Source: Harmonia axyridis
Lineage: Eukaryota > Arthropoda > Insecta > Coleoptera > Coccinellidae
Assembly: GCF_914767665.1 (NCBI RefSeq)
Contig: NC_059503.1
Span: 9,920,001 to 9,984,000, forward strand
Direction: 5' to 3'
Length of the DNA: 64,000 nucleotides
The notes under the pieces were generated by a model that saw only the letters and a program-made list of their open reading frames with translations, did not search any database and was not told the DNA's origin. This document shows positions 12,173 through 23,430 of the stretch, one piece after another. Each line of letters starts with the position of its first letter. The stretch's first letter is position 1. The position numbers and the translations under genes were made by a program.

Positions 12173-12193
12173 GGTGCTTTTTTTGAAAAATCA

Positions 12194-13614
12194 TCCTGTT
12201 TCACTAAACATTTCTGTAATCGGAAAAAAAGCCCATTACATTACATTCTCATCTGAAGGAAAATCCATACGCTCTCAATATTAAAAAGCATGCTCCTCAT
12301 GTTACCCCTGGATACACCCCTGTTCCCAGAAAGTAGTATTTGGAGAACAAACCAACTTCGTTAACAAAGAATTCTCCGTTTGTTTCGAGCGTAATTGAAT
12401 ATGTATTATGTTGCTTTCATCGATATCGGTCGGAATAAGGAAGTTCTTCTTTATTTTCTTTGTTCTTCAGTGGTTTTGGTTGGATAACTTTTCTGTCCCT
12501 ATTTACTGTTTGATATTCTACATTAAAATGAAATATGTCCTAATGAGATGAAAACTGAATCTTTCATATTTCTTTTTCGTATGCAAATATTTTCTATCAT
12601 CGATTTTCTTCCATAATTCAAAAAAATATCATACCATGACCAGCCTCTATATAAGAATGTTCAAGCAGTTTGAGAACATCTTCCTCTCTCCTTATCTGTT
12701 GATTGGGAAGCGAAAGCAAATTAAAAAGCAGACGATATTCTCATTTTCGACACCAGTATGAGAATTGCTGTTTACATCTTTCTAATAATTTTCTGTTCAA
12801 CATCAATTTTGTATTCATAATATGCGTATTGGATGCAAAATGATTGCAGTGAAGACGGCGAAGATTTGAGAACATCGAACATTATGTAATTTTGAGTGAT
12901 AATCCTTCAATATAATTAACTCAATTTACGCTGTAATAAATATTCGTCATAAAATTTAATAATAACGACCTCATTCGACTAAGAAAATCATTAAGCCAAT
13001 TCTACACTCGCAGCCATTATCGGCAATTAGTTAGGATATGCATTGAATCTTTTCTCACGAGGATAAAAGTAAATTACAGGAAGGCCATTCCGATAAAACT
13101 CTGGACCCCAATGAAATTCAAATTAAATAAAAACAATTTCCCCTTGAAATTGCTGCAATTCGTTGTTCCCGATTCAGACTGCTATCACACGATGGCATCT
13201 TAACTACATCCCATACCCTGCCTTCTCCGATAAGAATCTGATGGCCCACAAATATTTCTTATCTGAGTCGTATCTTCCCAACGGACATTGGCCACTATTA
13301 GATAAGTTTCATTGCTTAATTCAAACATAAAATGTCTGACGTAGGGGGGAAAACTCGCCATTTATGGAAACTTTTGCCTGAAAAGAATGGAGAAATTCTG
13401 AAAACTTCGTTCAGGTTTGTAGTCACTTGAATAAGATTAGAATAATAGTTTTCGAAACAAAATAATATGAATGGATTCAATACGCAGAGCTGATGTGTTA
13501 TCTTACAGTACTACAACAATTTATTCATTGCAGATGGTGCGGCCACCCTTTGAAAAAATATCGAAATTGTACTCTTGAAATTACAACTTCAAGTAGAGAC
13601 TTGAAATCTGCCCC
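12194..13614. other. AT-rich DNA, nothing recognised
   Basis: No coding, RNA or repeat structure was recognised. Confidence 0.4.
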
Positions 13615-14340
13615 TATAAGGGAGATTCCTTTCTCTCGCTACCTCTCCTTTTTTTTTCCTTTTTTTTTTCTCCTATCCTTTTTTCCCTCTCTTTTTCCCC
13701 TCTCTCTTTTTCCCCTCTCTCTTTTTTCCCCTCTCTCTTTTTTCCCCTCTCTCTTTTTTCCCCTCTCTCTTTTTTCCCCTCTCTCTTTTTTCCCCTCTCT
13801 CTCTTTTTTCCCCTCTCTCTCTTTTTTTCCCTCTCTCTTTTTTCCCCTCTCTCTTTTTTTCCCCTCTCTCTTTTTTCCCCTCTCTCTTTTTCCTCTCTCT
13901 CTTTTTCCCCTCTCTCTTTTTCCCCTCTCTCTTTTTCCCCTCTCTCTTTTTCCCCTCTCTCTTTTTCCCCTCTCTCTTTTTCCCCTCTCTCTTTTTCCCC
14001 CTCTCTCTCTCTTTTTCCCTCTCTCTTTTTTCCATCTCTCTTTTTTTCCTCCCTCTTTTTTCCCTCTCTCTTTTTCCCCTCTCTCTTTTTCAACTCTCTC
14101 CTTTTTCCCTCTCTCTTTTTTCCCGCTCTCTTTTTTTCTCTCTTTTTCCCATTTTTTTTTTCCCTTCCTTTTTTCCTTTTTTTTTTTTCCTTCGCCTTTC
14201 CCTTTTCCTTTCCCTTATTCTTCCTTCTTCTCTTACTTTCACTTTCTCTTTCTCTTTCTTTCTCCTTATCCATTTCACTTATCCTTTTTTTTCTGCTATC
14301 CTTATCCTTATCCCTTTTCCTTACCGTTTTCTTTTCAATA
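13615..14340. repeat. Polypyrimidine minisatellite (ctctctctttttcccc-type unit)
   Basis: About 40 imperfect 15-17 base units of alternating CT runs, T runs and C runs cover this region. Bases 13642-14033 contain no purine at all on the plus strand. Long open frames on both strands (SFFPSL repeats on plus, KKREGE repeats on minus) follow only from the repeat. Mirror-symmetric polypurine-polypyrimidine tracts like this can form triplex (H-) DNA. Confidence 0.95.
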
Positions 14341-15109
14341 TTTCGATTCCTTTTTATTATACCTATCAAAAAATTGTTGGAACGATTATGCTTTTTCGAG
14401 AATTCGAATGTCGCATAGTCATCTATAGTAATAGAAATAACTGAAGGAAATATTGAATCATTTCATATGTCTCATTCCACAAACATTGTTTTTTTATTGA
14501 GTTTGTGGAGTCCTGAGGTTCCTGAATTTGGTATAATTACTCCTAAAACGGCATCGCTAGGGTTTTAAGTGAATTTTAATGTTTCCCCCTGAGCCATTTT
14601 CCGAAGGCCCCGAGGAGGTACGAAAATAAGTTATGCTCTCTTTAATGGAACAATCGTGAATATTTCATGGCATTGATACTTTTAGCGATTGCGCCAGAAA
14701 TCTGTGTTTCTTTAGGGATGGCACTGTGGGGTGAGGCATCGAGGCGCCTAAATCCCTGATCGTGGCGAATGTATATCCACTTCAAGTATTGTTGGACACG
14801 TTCCTTGTCGGGAATACTCCTAGTTCTTTTTTTATTTGTTTATTGAACCCCTTAATAAATCCTCCCTTTGCGTATACAACGAATATTTTTGGGTAATCCT
14901 TTCGTTGCACGTTTTGAGCCGTAAATTGAATCGATTGCAGAAAAATTAACTTGAATCCTGATCTCTTCAGAATCCATTTATAAACTGTGAAAATTTGAAA
15001 CTCCACATCAGTAGCCGACAGTTACCGTCAACCAGCGTCAAGTTGTGGTATGTTTGCTTATAGGAAAACCAGTGGTCCAGATTTTCAAGCGTAAAGTTGG
15101 TATGCTCTA
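14341..15109. other. AT-rich DNA, nothing recognised
   Basis: No gene or repeat was identified. The segment flanks the RpS27A pseudogene and has no obvious poly(A) tract. Confidence 0.4.
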
Positions 15110-15333
15110 ATGTTTGATTCTTTTGGGAGTGGAGTAATTCTTCTTCTTGCGCTTCTTAGCTCCTCCCCTCAACCTAAGCACTAAGTGCAAGGTCACTCCT
15201 TCTGAATGTTGAAGTCTGAAAGAGTTCTGCCCTCTGGCAATTGTTTACCGGCAAAGATCAATCTTTGCTGATCTGGGGGAATTCCCTCATTACCTTGGAT
15301 ATTATTAGCATTGACATTTTCAATGCTCTGAAT
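15110..15333 (-). pseudogene. RpS27A: Retropseudogene of the ubiquitin-ribosomal protein S27a fusion gene
   Basis: On the minus strand the translation contains IENVNA, then GIPPDQQRLIFAGKQL and EGRTLSDFNIQKE, which is ubiquitin from about residue 22 to 64. A one-base loss then shifts frame, and the next frame reads TLHLVLRLRGGAKKRKKKNY followed by STPK. RGG followed by AKKRKKKNYSTPK is the junction specific to S27a, not L40. The N-terminal strands of ubiquitin are unrecognisable or degraded. Everything past RIKH, including the S27a zinc finger, is lost behind a stop. There is no intron in the recognisable part. The parent protein is a ubiquitin precursor and a small-subunit ribosomal protein; this copy is dead. 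Confidence 0.88.
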
Positions 15334-15642
15334 CGATTTATATTTCTGGCTTCAAATTTGTAACACATATAATCATTTGTTCTAGCGGAACGACAGCCAA
15401 AATTCTGACAGGAAATCTAGAACTCTAAAAGTCAATAAAATGGCCTTTTCGATGAGACAATAAACTTGAGAAAAAACTCCTTATTTTCACCTATTCCTAA
15501 ATCCGATATCCTTTGAGCCGACCAGTTTGACAGTTGTAACACAATTCGATTTTTTCCGTCAATCCCCCAAAATTACTACCTTCTTTTTCTCCACATCCCC
15601 TCTTCTCCAAAAGAAATTTACGAATACTGAATTAAGTCTTAC

Positions 15643-15841
15643 GCTGAAAATCTGCCGAGCAAATTGAATTCGGGTAGAACAACAGGTTTCCTAATTTTCC
15701 AGCATGGGGTCTGTTTTCTATTTCGATTTTATCGTCACTGAAGGGTTCCAGAAGTGAACCCTCTGGAGGAATTCTGTCTTCGTTTGACGGTTCAGCAGCT
15801 AGAAAATTGTATGGGGTTGTCGCAGGGTCGGCATTTTCAGC
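15643..15841 (-). CDS. Candidate internal exon of an unrecognised minus-strand gene
   Basis: On the minus strand two consecutive tttcag acceptors precede base 15841, and a strong gtaaga donor follows base 15643. The 199 bases give 66 codons in one open frame plus one base (starts phase 0, ends phase 1). The peptide begins AENADPATTPYNFLA, is rich in acidic residues and proline, and has no hydrophobic segment, so a disordered or linker region is likely. I recognise no family. Without neighbouring exons this rests on frame length and splice signals only. It lies just upstream of the RpS27A pseudogene on the same strand. Confidence 0.4.
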
Positions 15842-15967
15842 CTGAAAGAAAATCTGAAAGGTGAAAACGCCTTGAGGACGTTCAAAGAACATTCATACAA
15901 GAATAACTACTTCTATTATTGAAATGATATCAAGGAAATTTCTGAGACCATATTTTAACCTCATATA

Positions 15968-16594
15968 CAGGGTGTTTCCTAAACATGCGGCAAAAATTCA
16001 GGGGGTTGTTCCTTGGACTATTCTAAGAATATTTTGTCCCTTGGTGATTTTTGAAAAACCTATTTGTTTCGAAGATATAGGGGAAACAAAATTTCAGATA
16101 ATAACATTTTATTATGAAAAATTACATGAAAATTCAACTCAACCTACAAAAACTGTTGAAAATGACCACCTCTAGCCAGCATACAAGCATCCAATCTTCT
16201 CCTCATTGACTGCCGAACCCTTTCAAAAACACCAGGATCATTTCTTATTAAGTTACACCCAGCAATGATCAGATTTCGCAAGTCTTCCACATTTTCTACT
16301 GGAGTGGTATAAACTAATGATTTTAGATGGCCCCATAGGAAATAATCTATGCCGTTTTTAGTAATTGGAATGTTGTTAAACAAATTTAAAAATAAATTGT
16401 ACCTACTTAGTAAACACAGTGCGGTACGCATTTTTATTTTAACTATTATTAATTTTAAAAATATGAAAAATGTTGTTCGCCCTGTATCTTCGAAACAAAG
16501 AGGTTTTTCAAAAATCATCCAAGGACAAAACATGCTTAAAATAGTCCAAGGAACAACCCCCTGAATTTTTGCCGCATGTTTAGGAAACACCCTG
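15968..16594. mobile_element. Non-autonomous TIR transposon (cagggtgtttcc family), copy 1
   Basis: The 627-base element starts cagggtgtttcctaaacatg and ends with its complement. Inverted repeats are about 140 bases long and TA lies on both sides (15966-15967 and 16595-16596). Between them lies a truncated transposase end read on the minus strand (16144-16350). It is therefore an internal-deletion derivative of an autonomous Tc1/mariner-superfamily element. A second copy is at 39160-39777. Confidence 0.92.
16144..16350 (-). pseudogene. C-terminal stub of a DDE transposase inside the TIR element
   Basis: The last 68 codons of a transposase remain, starting DYFLWGHLKSLVYTTP (third catalytic aspartate) and ending ARGGHFQQFL before a tag stop at 16144. 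The arrangement (DYFLWG, then a helix-rich tail ending RGGH) matches the remnant at 8231-8923. The first two catalytic residues and the DNA-binding half are absent, so it cannot act alone. Confidence 0.82.
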
Positions 16595-17460
16595 TATAAA
16601 AGCAACTGAAGGAGTGAAGTTTTCTCAAAGTTATTATAGCTATATTCAAATTCAAGGCGGTTGATGCCTTCAACATTCATGAGTTGGAGCTACATGATTC
16701 AAAGTGTAAGATTGTTTTGAAAATTGGTTTAAATTCATGGGAAAGTGTATTATCCTTCATGGAAAATATTTTGAGAAACAATAGAGCCATTACAATTATA
16801 TATGGTATGTGTTACTATCCATTCACGAAATATAAAACGCAACCCTCGTACTTCAAAGGGCCATATCAATGCGTAATGCTTCTTTTTCAACGGAAACTTT
16901 CCATCGAAATATTCTCACAAACGTATAGTCCTTTCATCACATGCCCCTGATAAGATTCCCGACTCTTCAAGGCTCAATCTCCCAGGGAATTGTAATTCCC
17001 GGACCTACCACATCCTTGAGAACGAAGGATGTTAGCACCATGATGCTCATCGTAATCTAGGCATTCAAGAGCATCTCTCGTTGCCTGAAGGATCACGAGC
17101 CGAACGAGGGGAAAGGGGGCCTCACATTGCTCAGTTTGAGTGAAACTTCACCGGTTATCCTGTAGATAACAGCCCTAATGCATTCTGCAGCGAATCGGTC
17201 GGTACAGATCTGGTATAGTTGAAGTGGATATGAAATTGAAAACAATCTGCTCTCTTGAATGAATATTATATTATTTCTTTCCATATAGCTTTATTATTTA
17301 TTTGATTTGTTTCCAAACGGTACACAAAAAAAAAGTTGAACCACGTTAATCAATTAACCAAATACGTTAAAAGATTGCTCCAGAGAGAGAAATTTCGCTT
17401 TAATAAAAAACTGATTGCCGAGGTTGAAACCCATTTCCAAAGCAGAGACGAATATTTGTA
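16595..17460. other. Unremarkable DNA, moderately GC-richer at 16960-17220
   Basis: No reading frame with family resemblance and no repeat was found. Confidence 0.4.
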
Positions 17461-18560
17461 CAGTGCATCCCATTTTGGGTGAGACAGCCAGGTTTCTCGC
17501 TTGTTATTTAAGATAGAGCCTTGCGGTTTTCACGTTCCTGTCCTACTTTTTCGTGAAACTCCAGTTGGTCTAATCAGATTGTGCAAAACTGTTTCCGTTC
17601 AAAAGATACAGGGTGATTTTGGAAATTGATACTTTTCGGACCCCTTCTTTATCTCAGAAGTTATTAGAAATAATGCTGAGGTAAAAACTACGTCTGAATC
17701 AGAATTCTGCGTAGAATCCAATGGCGTACTCAATATTTTTTTTCGGGGTATGGTTTTGATGATTCAAAACAAACTTATGTTTTTTTTTTAATGGAACACC
17801 ATGTGTATCATTACTTCGTTGAATTCGTTATTTTTTCCCCTTCAAAATGATATATGACACTATGTAGGTAGGATGTTCAGAAATGTTAAAAAAACACTAA
17901 AACATCAAATAATGATGATTTTTTGTTAATGGGCAATGGATTTCCCATAGAAAAGAAGAATCAATAATGATAACAATAATTTATAGCGATGACAGCTAGA
18001 TCAGATTGGTTCTTCCCTCCAATGCCTACTTGATAAAACAATGCTCCCAAATGCGTAGTAGCCATAATAACAACAAGGATGATTGTGTCATCAATGACCT
18101 ACTACTTTTAAAAATCGAAAGTAATAATCCTCTTATCGAAACATAGAAAATTTGTGGCCCATTTACAAAAAATCATCATTATTTGACGTTTTAGTGTTTT
18201 TTTAACATTTCTGAACATCCTACCTACATAGTTTCATATATCATTTTGAAGGGAAAAAAATAACGAATTCAACGAAGTAATGATATATAGGGTGTTCCAT
18301 TAAAAAAAATATAGGTTTGTGTTGAATCTTCAAAACCATACCCCGAAAAAAAATATTGAGTACGCCACTGGATTCTACGCAGAATTCTGATTCAGACGTA
18401 GTTTTCAGCTCAGCACTATCTCTAATAATTTCGGAGATAAAGGAGGGATCCGAAAAGTATCAATTTCCGAAAAAGTAGGACAGGAACGTGAAAACCGCAA
18501 GGCTCTATCTTAAATAACAAGCGAGAAACCTGGCTGTCTCACCCAAAATGGGATGCACTG
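17461..18560. mobile_element. Long palindromic element, 1100 bases, TA duplication
   Basis: It begins cagtgcatcccattttgggt and ends with the complement, with TA at 17459-17460 and 18561-18562. The arms run about 17461-17935 and 18155-18560 and are highly similar. The left arm has about 67 extra bases (around 17566-17632) where the right arm joins directly, so the right arm probably suffered a deletion. The loop (about 17940-18155) is unique AT-rich sequence without coding capacity. Confidence 0.9.
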
Positions 18561-19629
18561 TACAGAAAAGGTATTAAAAGTAAGAGGTGCGTTGGAGTAA
18601 AATAGGACCCTCTTAATGGTGATTATGTTGACGATTGGAGTCTAATACTTGAGAAAAAATGCGCCTTCACTGGTTAGGTCCGGCAGTTATTCATTCAGTG
18701 AAGTGCCACAACTTTGCATGGATCAATACTTCAAAACATCGCCACAGAATGTGAAAAACGTGATACAAAGAATACTTTCTTCTCAGTCAAACGTGAAATT
18801 CACCATTCAATAAATGTATTCATAAATGTCGCCCAAGAATTCTGAGGGAGAACATCTCATTTTATGCAAGTCGTTCGAAAACTCCTTCTTTGTATGTATG
18901 TTCACGATCCGATCATAAAACAGATCTTTATTTTATAACAGAAATTTTCGCTTTCGACTTATGTCACCGTACACTGCGCTTTGTTGTACTATGAAACGGA
19001 TAAGAGGACATTCTAGATGGATGCTGCAGAGATATTTGAATATTTATTTTGCATTGGTTCGGCTGGATGGAAAATATGTTGCTGTTGGGAACGTTGGGAA
19101 TTTTTCATAATGTTGGTTCACATTATAACGGATGATGATCTTTAAATCCAGAAAACGAATGTGGAAACTCAAAAACTTTCATTCATTTGTCAAGAAGTAC
19201 TCAAGATATCCAGAAAACACCAATTTTTCGAGTTTATATAGATTCAACCGAAATAACCTGCATAAAATTTGTCTTCTATCAGAACTCTGAGAAACAGGGT
19301 GTTTTATTTCGAAATTCATAAACTTTTAGTGCCCCGTATGCTTAAACTATTTGACTGGCTACCACCAGAGGCGTACGACAGGAGCAAGTGACTGGTTATC
19401 CCTCCCCAAATTCTACTCTACTGGCGGAATTGAAATTTTATCGCAATTTTCATATTTTTCAACACATACTACGTAAATATCTTAATTTTCAAACATGGCG
19501 ATAAAGTCACTATTTCTTGAAATATTTCATGTTTAACATGAAGCTGCACGATTATGTTTCTGTTTATTTGTATTAATTATTTTAATGTTTTGGATCATCA
19601 AATCGTGTAAGTATCACTCAATCAAAATA
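18561..19629. other. AT-rich DNA with one isolated cagggtg-type terminus
   Basis: A single-sided terminus-like sequence (cagggtgttttatttcg) starts at 19295, with no partner found. Nothing else is recognised. Confidence 0.4.
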
Positions 19630-19745
19630 ATGATGATAGATAGACAGATAGATAGCTGGCCTTTATTTGCAGATCATTATCACAGCAGGGCGAAGTCTAG
19701 CAAGCTATTCAACTTAATCCCTGAAGTGATAGAAAATACACAATG
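19630..19745 (-). mobile_element. Possible 3' end of a non-LTR retroposon with a (TATC)n tail
   Basis: Read on the minus strand, an AATAAA signal (gcaaataaaggccag) is followed directly by ctatctatctgtctatcta. A polyadenylation-like hexamer followed by a tetranucleotide tail is typical of some insect non-LTR element ends. No coding homology is visible upstream, so the call is tentative. Confidence 0.3.
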
Positions 19746-19889
19746 AATTTTCCAAAACTTAAAAAATAATCAAAATCCATTTTCAGAATGTACAATACAG
19801 GTGTGGCTAAGATATGTTAATACACATCATAGAATTTGGACAAAATAACAGAATCAACACAAGTCATATAACAGATTAAATAATATTAA

Positions 19890-20172
19890 CCATCATTGAT
19901 TCTATTATTACTGCTGATTCAAATCAAACGTAATTCAATTAGGTTTATAGTAGAATATGAAAATCATAAGTAAAATAGTTTTAGTGTTTATGTGATACAC
20001 CTTGTACAAGGTGTATCACAAGTAACTGGAAATATTTCAACTGGGTATAGAATCTTTATTTGTGACCCGTAGGTACGCTAAAACTATTTTACTTATGATT
20101 TTCATATTCTACTATAAACCTAATTGAATTACGTTTGATTTGAATCAGCAGTAATAATAGAATCAATGATGG
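19890..20172. repeat. 95-bp inverted repeat around a 30-bp exact palindrome
   Basis: Bases 19890-19984 and 20078-20172 are exact or near-exact reverse complements. In the spacer, 19991-20020 is a perfect 30-base palindrome centred on TA, made of two copies of caaggtgtatcaca facing away from each other. This looks like two transposon termini meeting head to head at a TA target site. Confidence 0.9.
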
Positions 20173-21579
20173 AATTTGCACTGGTCAAAATTTGTTAGCG
20201 GAAATTGAACTGAATTGTTCGATTATCGTTGATTCAAATTATCGATACTCTCAACTGCTGTAGCTCAAACCACAGATTTCAAGTATCGCTACAGAAAAAT
20301 ACAATGGTCCGCTGTTCTAGATAGCCACCTCAACAAAACTCATCTTTCAATCCATTTACATACCACTATGATTCTCATTCAAGTAACACATCACTGCAAT
20401 TTGAGAGCCAGCAGGACTGTCAACTAGTAAAGAAAAATTTTCGATCGGTATTTACTTCAAGAATCAAATACAGCATCTACCGAGTAAAGAATTTCATTCT
20501 GGTTATTACGTAACAGTATCTTCCAATAGAAACAGAACAGAAGTATAGCAATAGATTTGATTCAAAGGCAATGCTCCAAAAGTAATCACATCAAAGACCA
20601 ATATAAAACATTCCAGGCTGAAAAGAGACTAAAAAATCAAATAAAGTAAATCTGGATGTCCTATAATCAGGACGTCTGAAGTCCGGGATTGAAAACATTC
20701 ATCTAATTCCGGATGCCTCTTAATTGGTAGAAAGCTTATGTATGTAGCGCCAGCTTTTAGCTTTCAGGCGGCCTTACTCGATTACCCACTCCCGGATACT
20801 CGAGGACCGAAAAGAAAATGTAAACATTCCATTCGGTTCACAAGTATCCGCAGTTCCACTCCGCTTGACATTTCATTTACGGCCGATGCGAGGAATATCG
20901 AACGGTTTCGAAAATTTGATTTTCGTCCGTCTAGGAACATCTGAATAAATGCAGTAACCAGGAAATGTGAAACATGCTATTTAAGCTTCGATCGGAGATA
21001 TGACCTAGTTCTGTGCATATTCGAGAGTACGTCATGTTCCTTTCCCCCTGCCTCTTTTTACGATTCTCGTTTTGCGATTGCATACTTCGTGTAGCATACG
21101 CAGACATCACACATGTGATGTGAATATGATTTTTTTCGGATGGAATTGCTTTTTTTCGCGAAAGCGATTGTATGAATACCGGATGTCTTTAGCGTTTGGG
21201 AATGGTTGTGTCTTGATGCATATTTTATGGCGAGTGTACCATAAAGTATTATCTATCGAGAATTGAGGAATCTGAAAAAATTGCTGTAGTGTGTACCGAA
21301 TTTGAAGTAAATTTGTCATCAATTAGTCACTCAACATACTTGGATAAGTTCACATCGTAATCCAAACTTAATTTATTGAATTGAATTGTGTATAGAAAAG
21401 GGGAAGGGACCAAGAACTGAGTCCTGTGAGGTCTCATTTAATCGCCTTCAGAATTCATCTCATTAGAAAAATATTTGGAATTGAAATGGTCCTTCAGGGC
21501 TCCAAATGTGAAGAAGTGGATTTTGAGTTTCCACGCTCTTGAAAAAACATAATGCTGTTTAAATTACAGGGTTAGGATC
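20173..21579. other. Unique DNA with a GC-richer island at 20735-20960
   Basis: A 68-codon open frame crosses the island but resembles nothing known. No repeat or RNA gene was identified. Confidence 0.3.
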
Positions 21580-21760
21580 ATTGAAATCAGAGGTATGGAG
21601 GAGTTTGTTGAACTAAGAGATATCAAAAAAAGAACACTCAAAAGTGACAAGAAATTAGCAGAATTAGTAAAAGAATTCAAGTAATTGGGCACAATCCTAA
21701 GGATATTTATATGAAACTTTAGCGAGTTCTTCCCAAGCCAAATAAACGTAGGTGTGTGCC
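21580..21760 (+). pseudogene. Possible coding remnant of unknown origin
   Basis: After an attacag that could be an acceptor, a frame reads VRIIEIRGMEEFVELRDIKK and on to KLAELVKEF at 21681, then a stop. Shifting by one base continues as IGHNPKDIY. The charged, helix-like composition across a single frameshift suggests a decayed coding sequence. It runs straight into repeat-family copy 2, so it may be part of that element. I do not recognise the protein. Confidence 0.3.
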
Positions 21761-21769
21761 CTCTCCGAG

Positions 21770-21965
21770 GGGATAACGGTGTTTCGTCCAGAGATCGCCG
21801 GTGGACTCTTCAGTAAGGAAATTCAGTGATCTCTGCCTAAGACTCTCACACTATCGTGGAGAGGTGACTCTGCTGCAACGCGGCGGCTCCTGTAAACACA
21901 ATAGGGCTGCATTGAAGTGTGGCGCGACTCCAATCACGCCATCTTTCGAGCAGACAGAGTACAAA
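21770..21965 (-). repeat. Dispersed repeat family, copy 2 (inverted relative to copies 1 and 3)
   Basis: Contains tggagaggtgactctgctgc and the gcgccatc-like end, which are the complements of blocks at 4715-4905 and 35205-35400. In the plus direction the frame gives RGEVTLLQRGG and CGATPITPSFEQTE, the best-preserved version of the conserved peptide. Confidence 0.65.
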
Positions 21966-23430
21966 TCAAAATTAAATAAAATTAAAGTCTTTTCGAATGC
22001 AATAGTCTGATGAGTCCCAATCTTCACACGGTTTCAAAATGACACTGTATGAAATAATTATGAGACCGATTAGTTTTGAAAATCATGTGCTACGGGAAAT
22101 CTATGGATGAATTTCTAAAATTAAACGCACTTCTAAAATTAGAAAACAGTAGAAAGAACGACTGTAGACACAGAAGCCAAAATTCGTAGGTTGTCAGCGT
22201 CTTGGAACAAATCAAATAAAAAAAAAGATAAAAGTCAATAAGATAAAGAAAAGAAGCAAAGTAAATACCAACTGAGTCAGTCTTTGCGCTAAGAGGTAGT
22301 AATAGACATTCGCGGAATCTTCCACGATGTCCGCTGTCAAAGCCCAATCTCCGCCTTCTTTGACTACAAACCCAACAAACTTGATTTCCATTCAGGAACA
22401 CATCATCATCCCCCGGAAACGAATACACCCATGACACAACTTCCGGCTCACTTCCGCGACTTCAAACTCGATTACGGGCCATATTAGAAAACTTCTCCCC
22501 TGTCGTAGAAACGAGTCAATCGAATGTTCATTAAATAATTTCCGAACGTCAAAGTTCGAAACCTTCCAACAATGCCAATATATAACCGAGTAATGACACT
22601 GAAACCTGCCGAGTGGGTTGGGGTGGGGGGGACTTTAATTCGACTAGAATTAATCGCGGGGAAGGTGAATACCCAGCACCCTATAAAATGATCATTTCGA
22701 GTTTACGGAGCGTGATTTACTCTCCGTCCCTTGAATGCCCCCGAAACTTTGCTTCGGCACCCCCCTCCACACCCCCGCTCGGTCTATCGGACCCGATGCC
22801 ATTATCGAATTTAATTAACGGGATCTCGCTTAGTGATTCCTCGTGTAAGGAGGCTTGGAGTGGTCCTACGGTCTGCTAAGTTGTGTTTAGTTGTCCGATG
22901 CTCTTTACGACCCCCTCTGGATGGGTCGTATACGATTGGAGGTCGAGTCGTCTACGACGGAAACTGGGCTAAGGCAAACCCAGAATATTATATTGGTGTA
23001 ATTGAAATGGGTTGTGAACATAACTCGTGGATGGAATAGGCTTTGAAATTTCACAATCATCTGGTTGATGAGGAGAGTAGGTATAGTTCATGTTAGAAAC
23101 GACAAAATCGATGAATCCGCTAATAATAATTTTCTCATGCTCTTTGGTATTCAATTGAAATGAAAAAAATGATTATATAAATAAATCTGTTTTTGTTGAT
23201 CATGTATTAACGACTGCACATGAGGAGAGTTAGGACCAGAAGAATCAGACGACCAATTTTGACTAAGCTAATGTTTCATCTATTGGTACGTTGTAAATAT
23301 GCCTTGTTATTCCGAACGTGATAAGTGGCGGTACTTTTGGATTCGGACGATCTAGATAGTGCCGCCCACCCTATCAAATTGATGTTAGACCGGTGACCTT
23401 GGTAGCGTTGTAGAGTGAGGTCACATTTTG
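21966..23430. other. Unique DNA with GC-richer island at 22440-22980
   Basis: The island holds G runs and C runs, and a taattaac homeodomain-type core at 22812. No coding homology is visible on either strand. A regulatory role is possible but unproven. Confidence 0.3.

Larger units (their letters stand above)
11800..12193. mobile_element. Palindromic element with outward-facing tRNA-like units at both tips
   Basis: The left half (11800-11991) is the inverted copy of the right half (about 12014-12193). Shared arms include cgcttctcccagaatcaaa on the left and its complement on the right, and an inner AT-rich pair around 11960-11990 and 12014-12050. At each outer end sits a tRNA-like sequence reading outward, each followed by ggtgc and a run of six or seven T, as in a polymerase III terminator. 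The structure resembles a fold-back element built from a tRNA-derived unit, or two such units joined head to head. I do not recognise it as a named family. Confidence 0.75.

Noticed and set aside
13493..14428. 311-codon plus-strand and 251-codon minus-strand open frames
   Set aside because: They are low-complexity translations of the pyrimidine minisatellite and have no independent coding evidence.
15924..16175. 83-codon frame, recurring at 39137-39367
   Set aside because: It lies in the inverted terminal repeat of the TIR element, antisense to the transposase stub.
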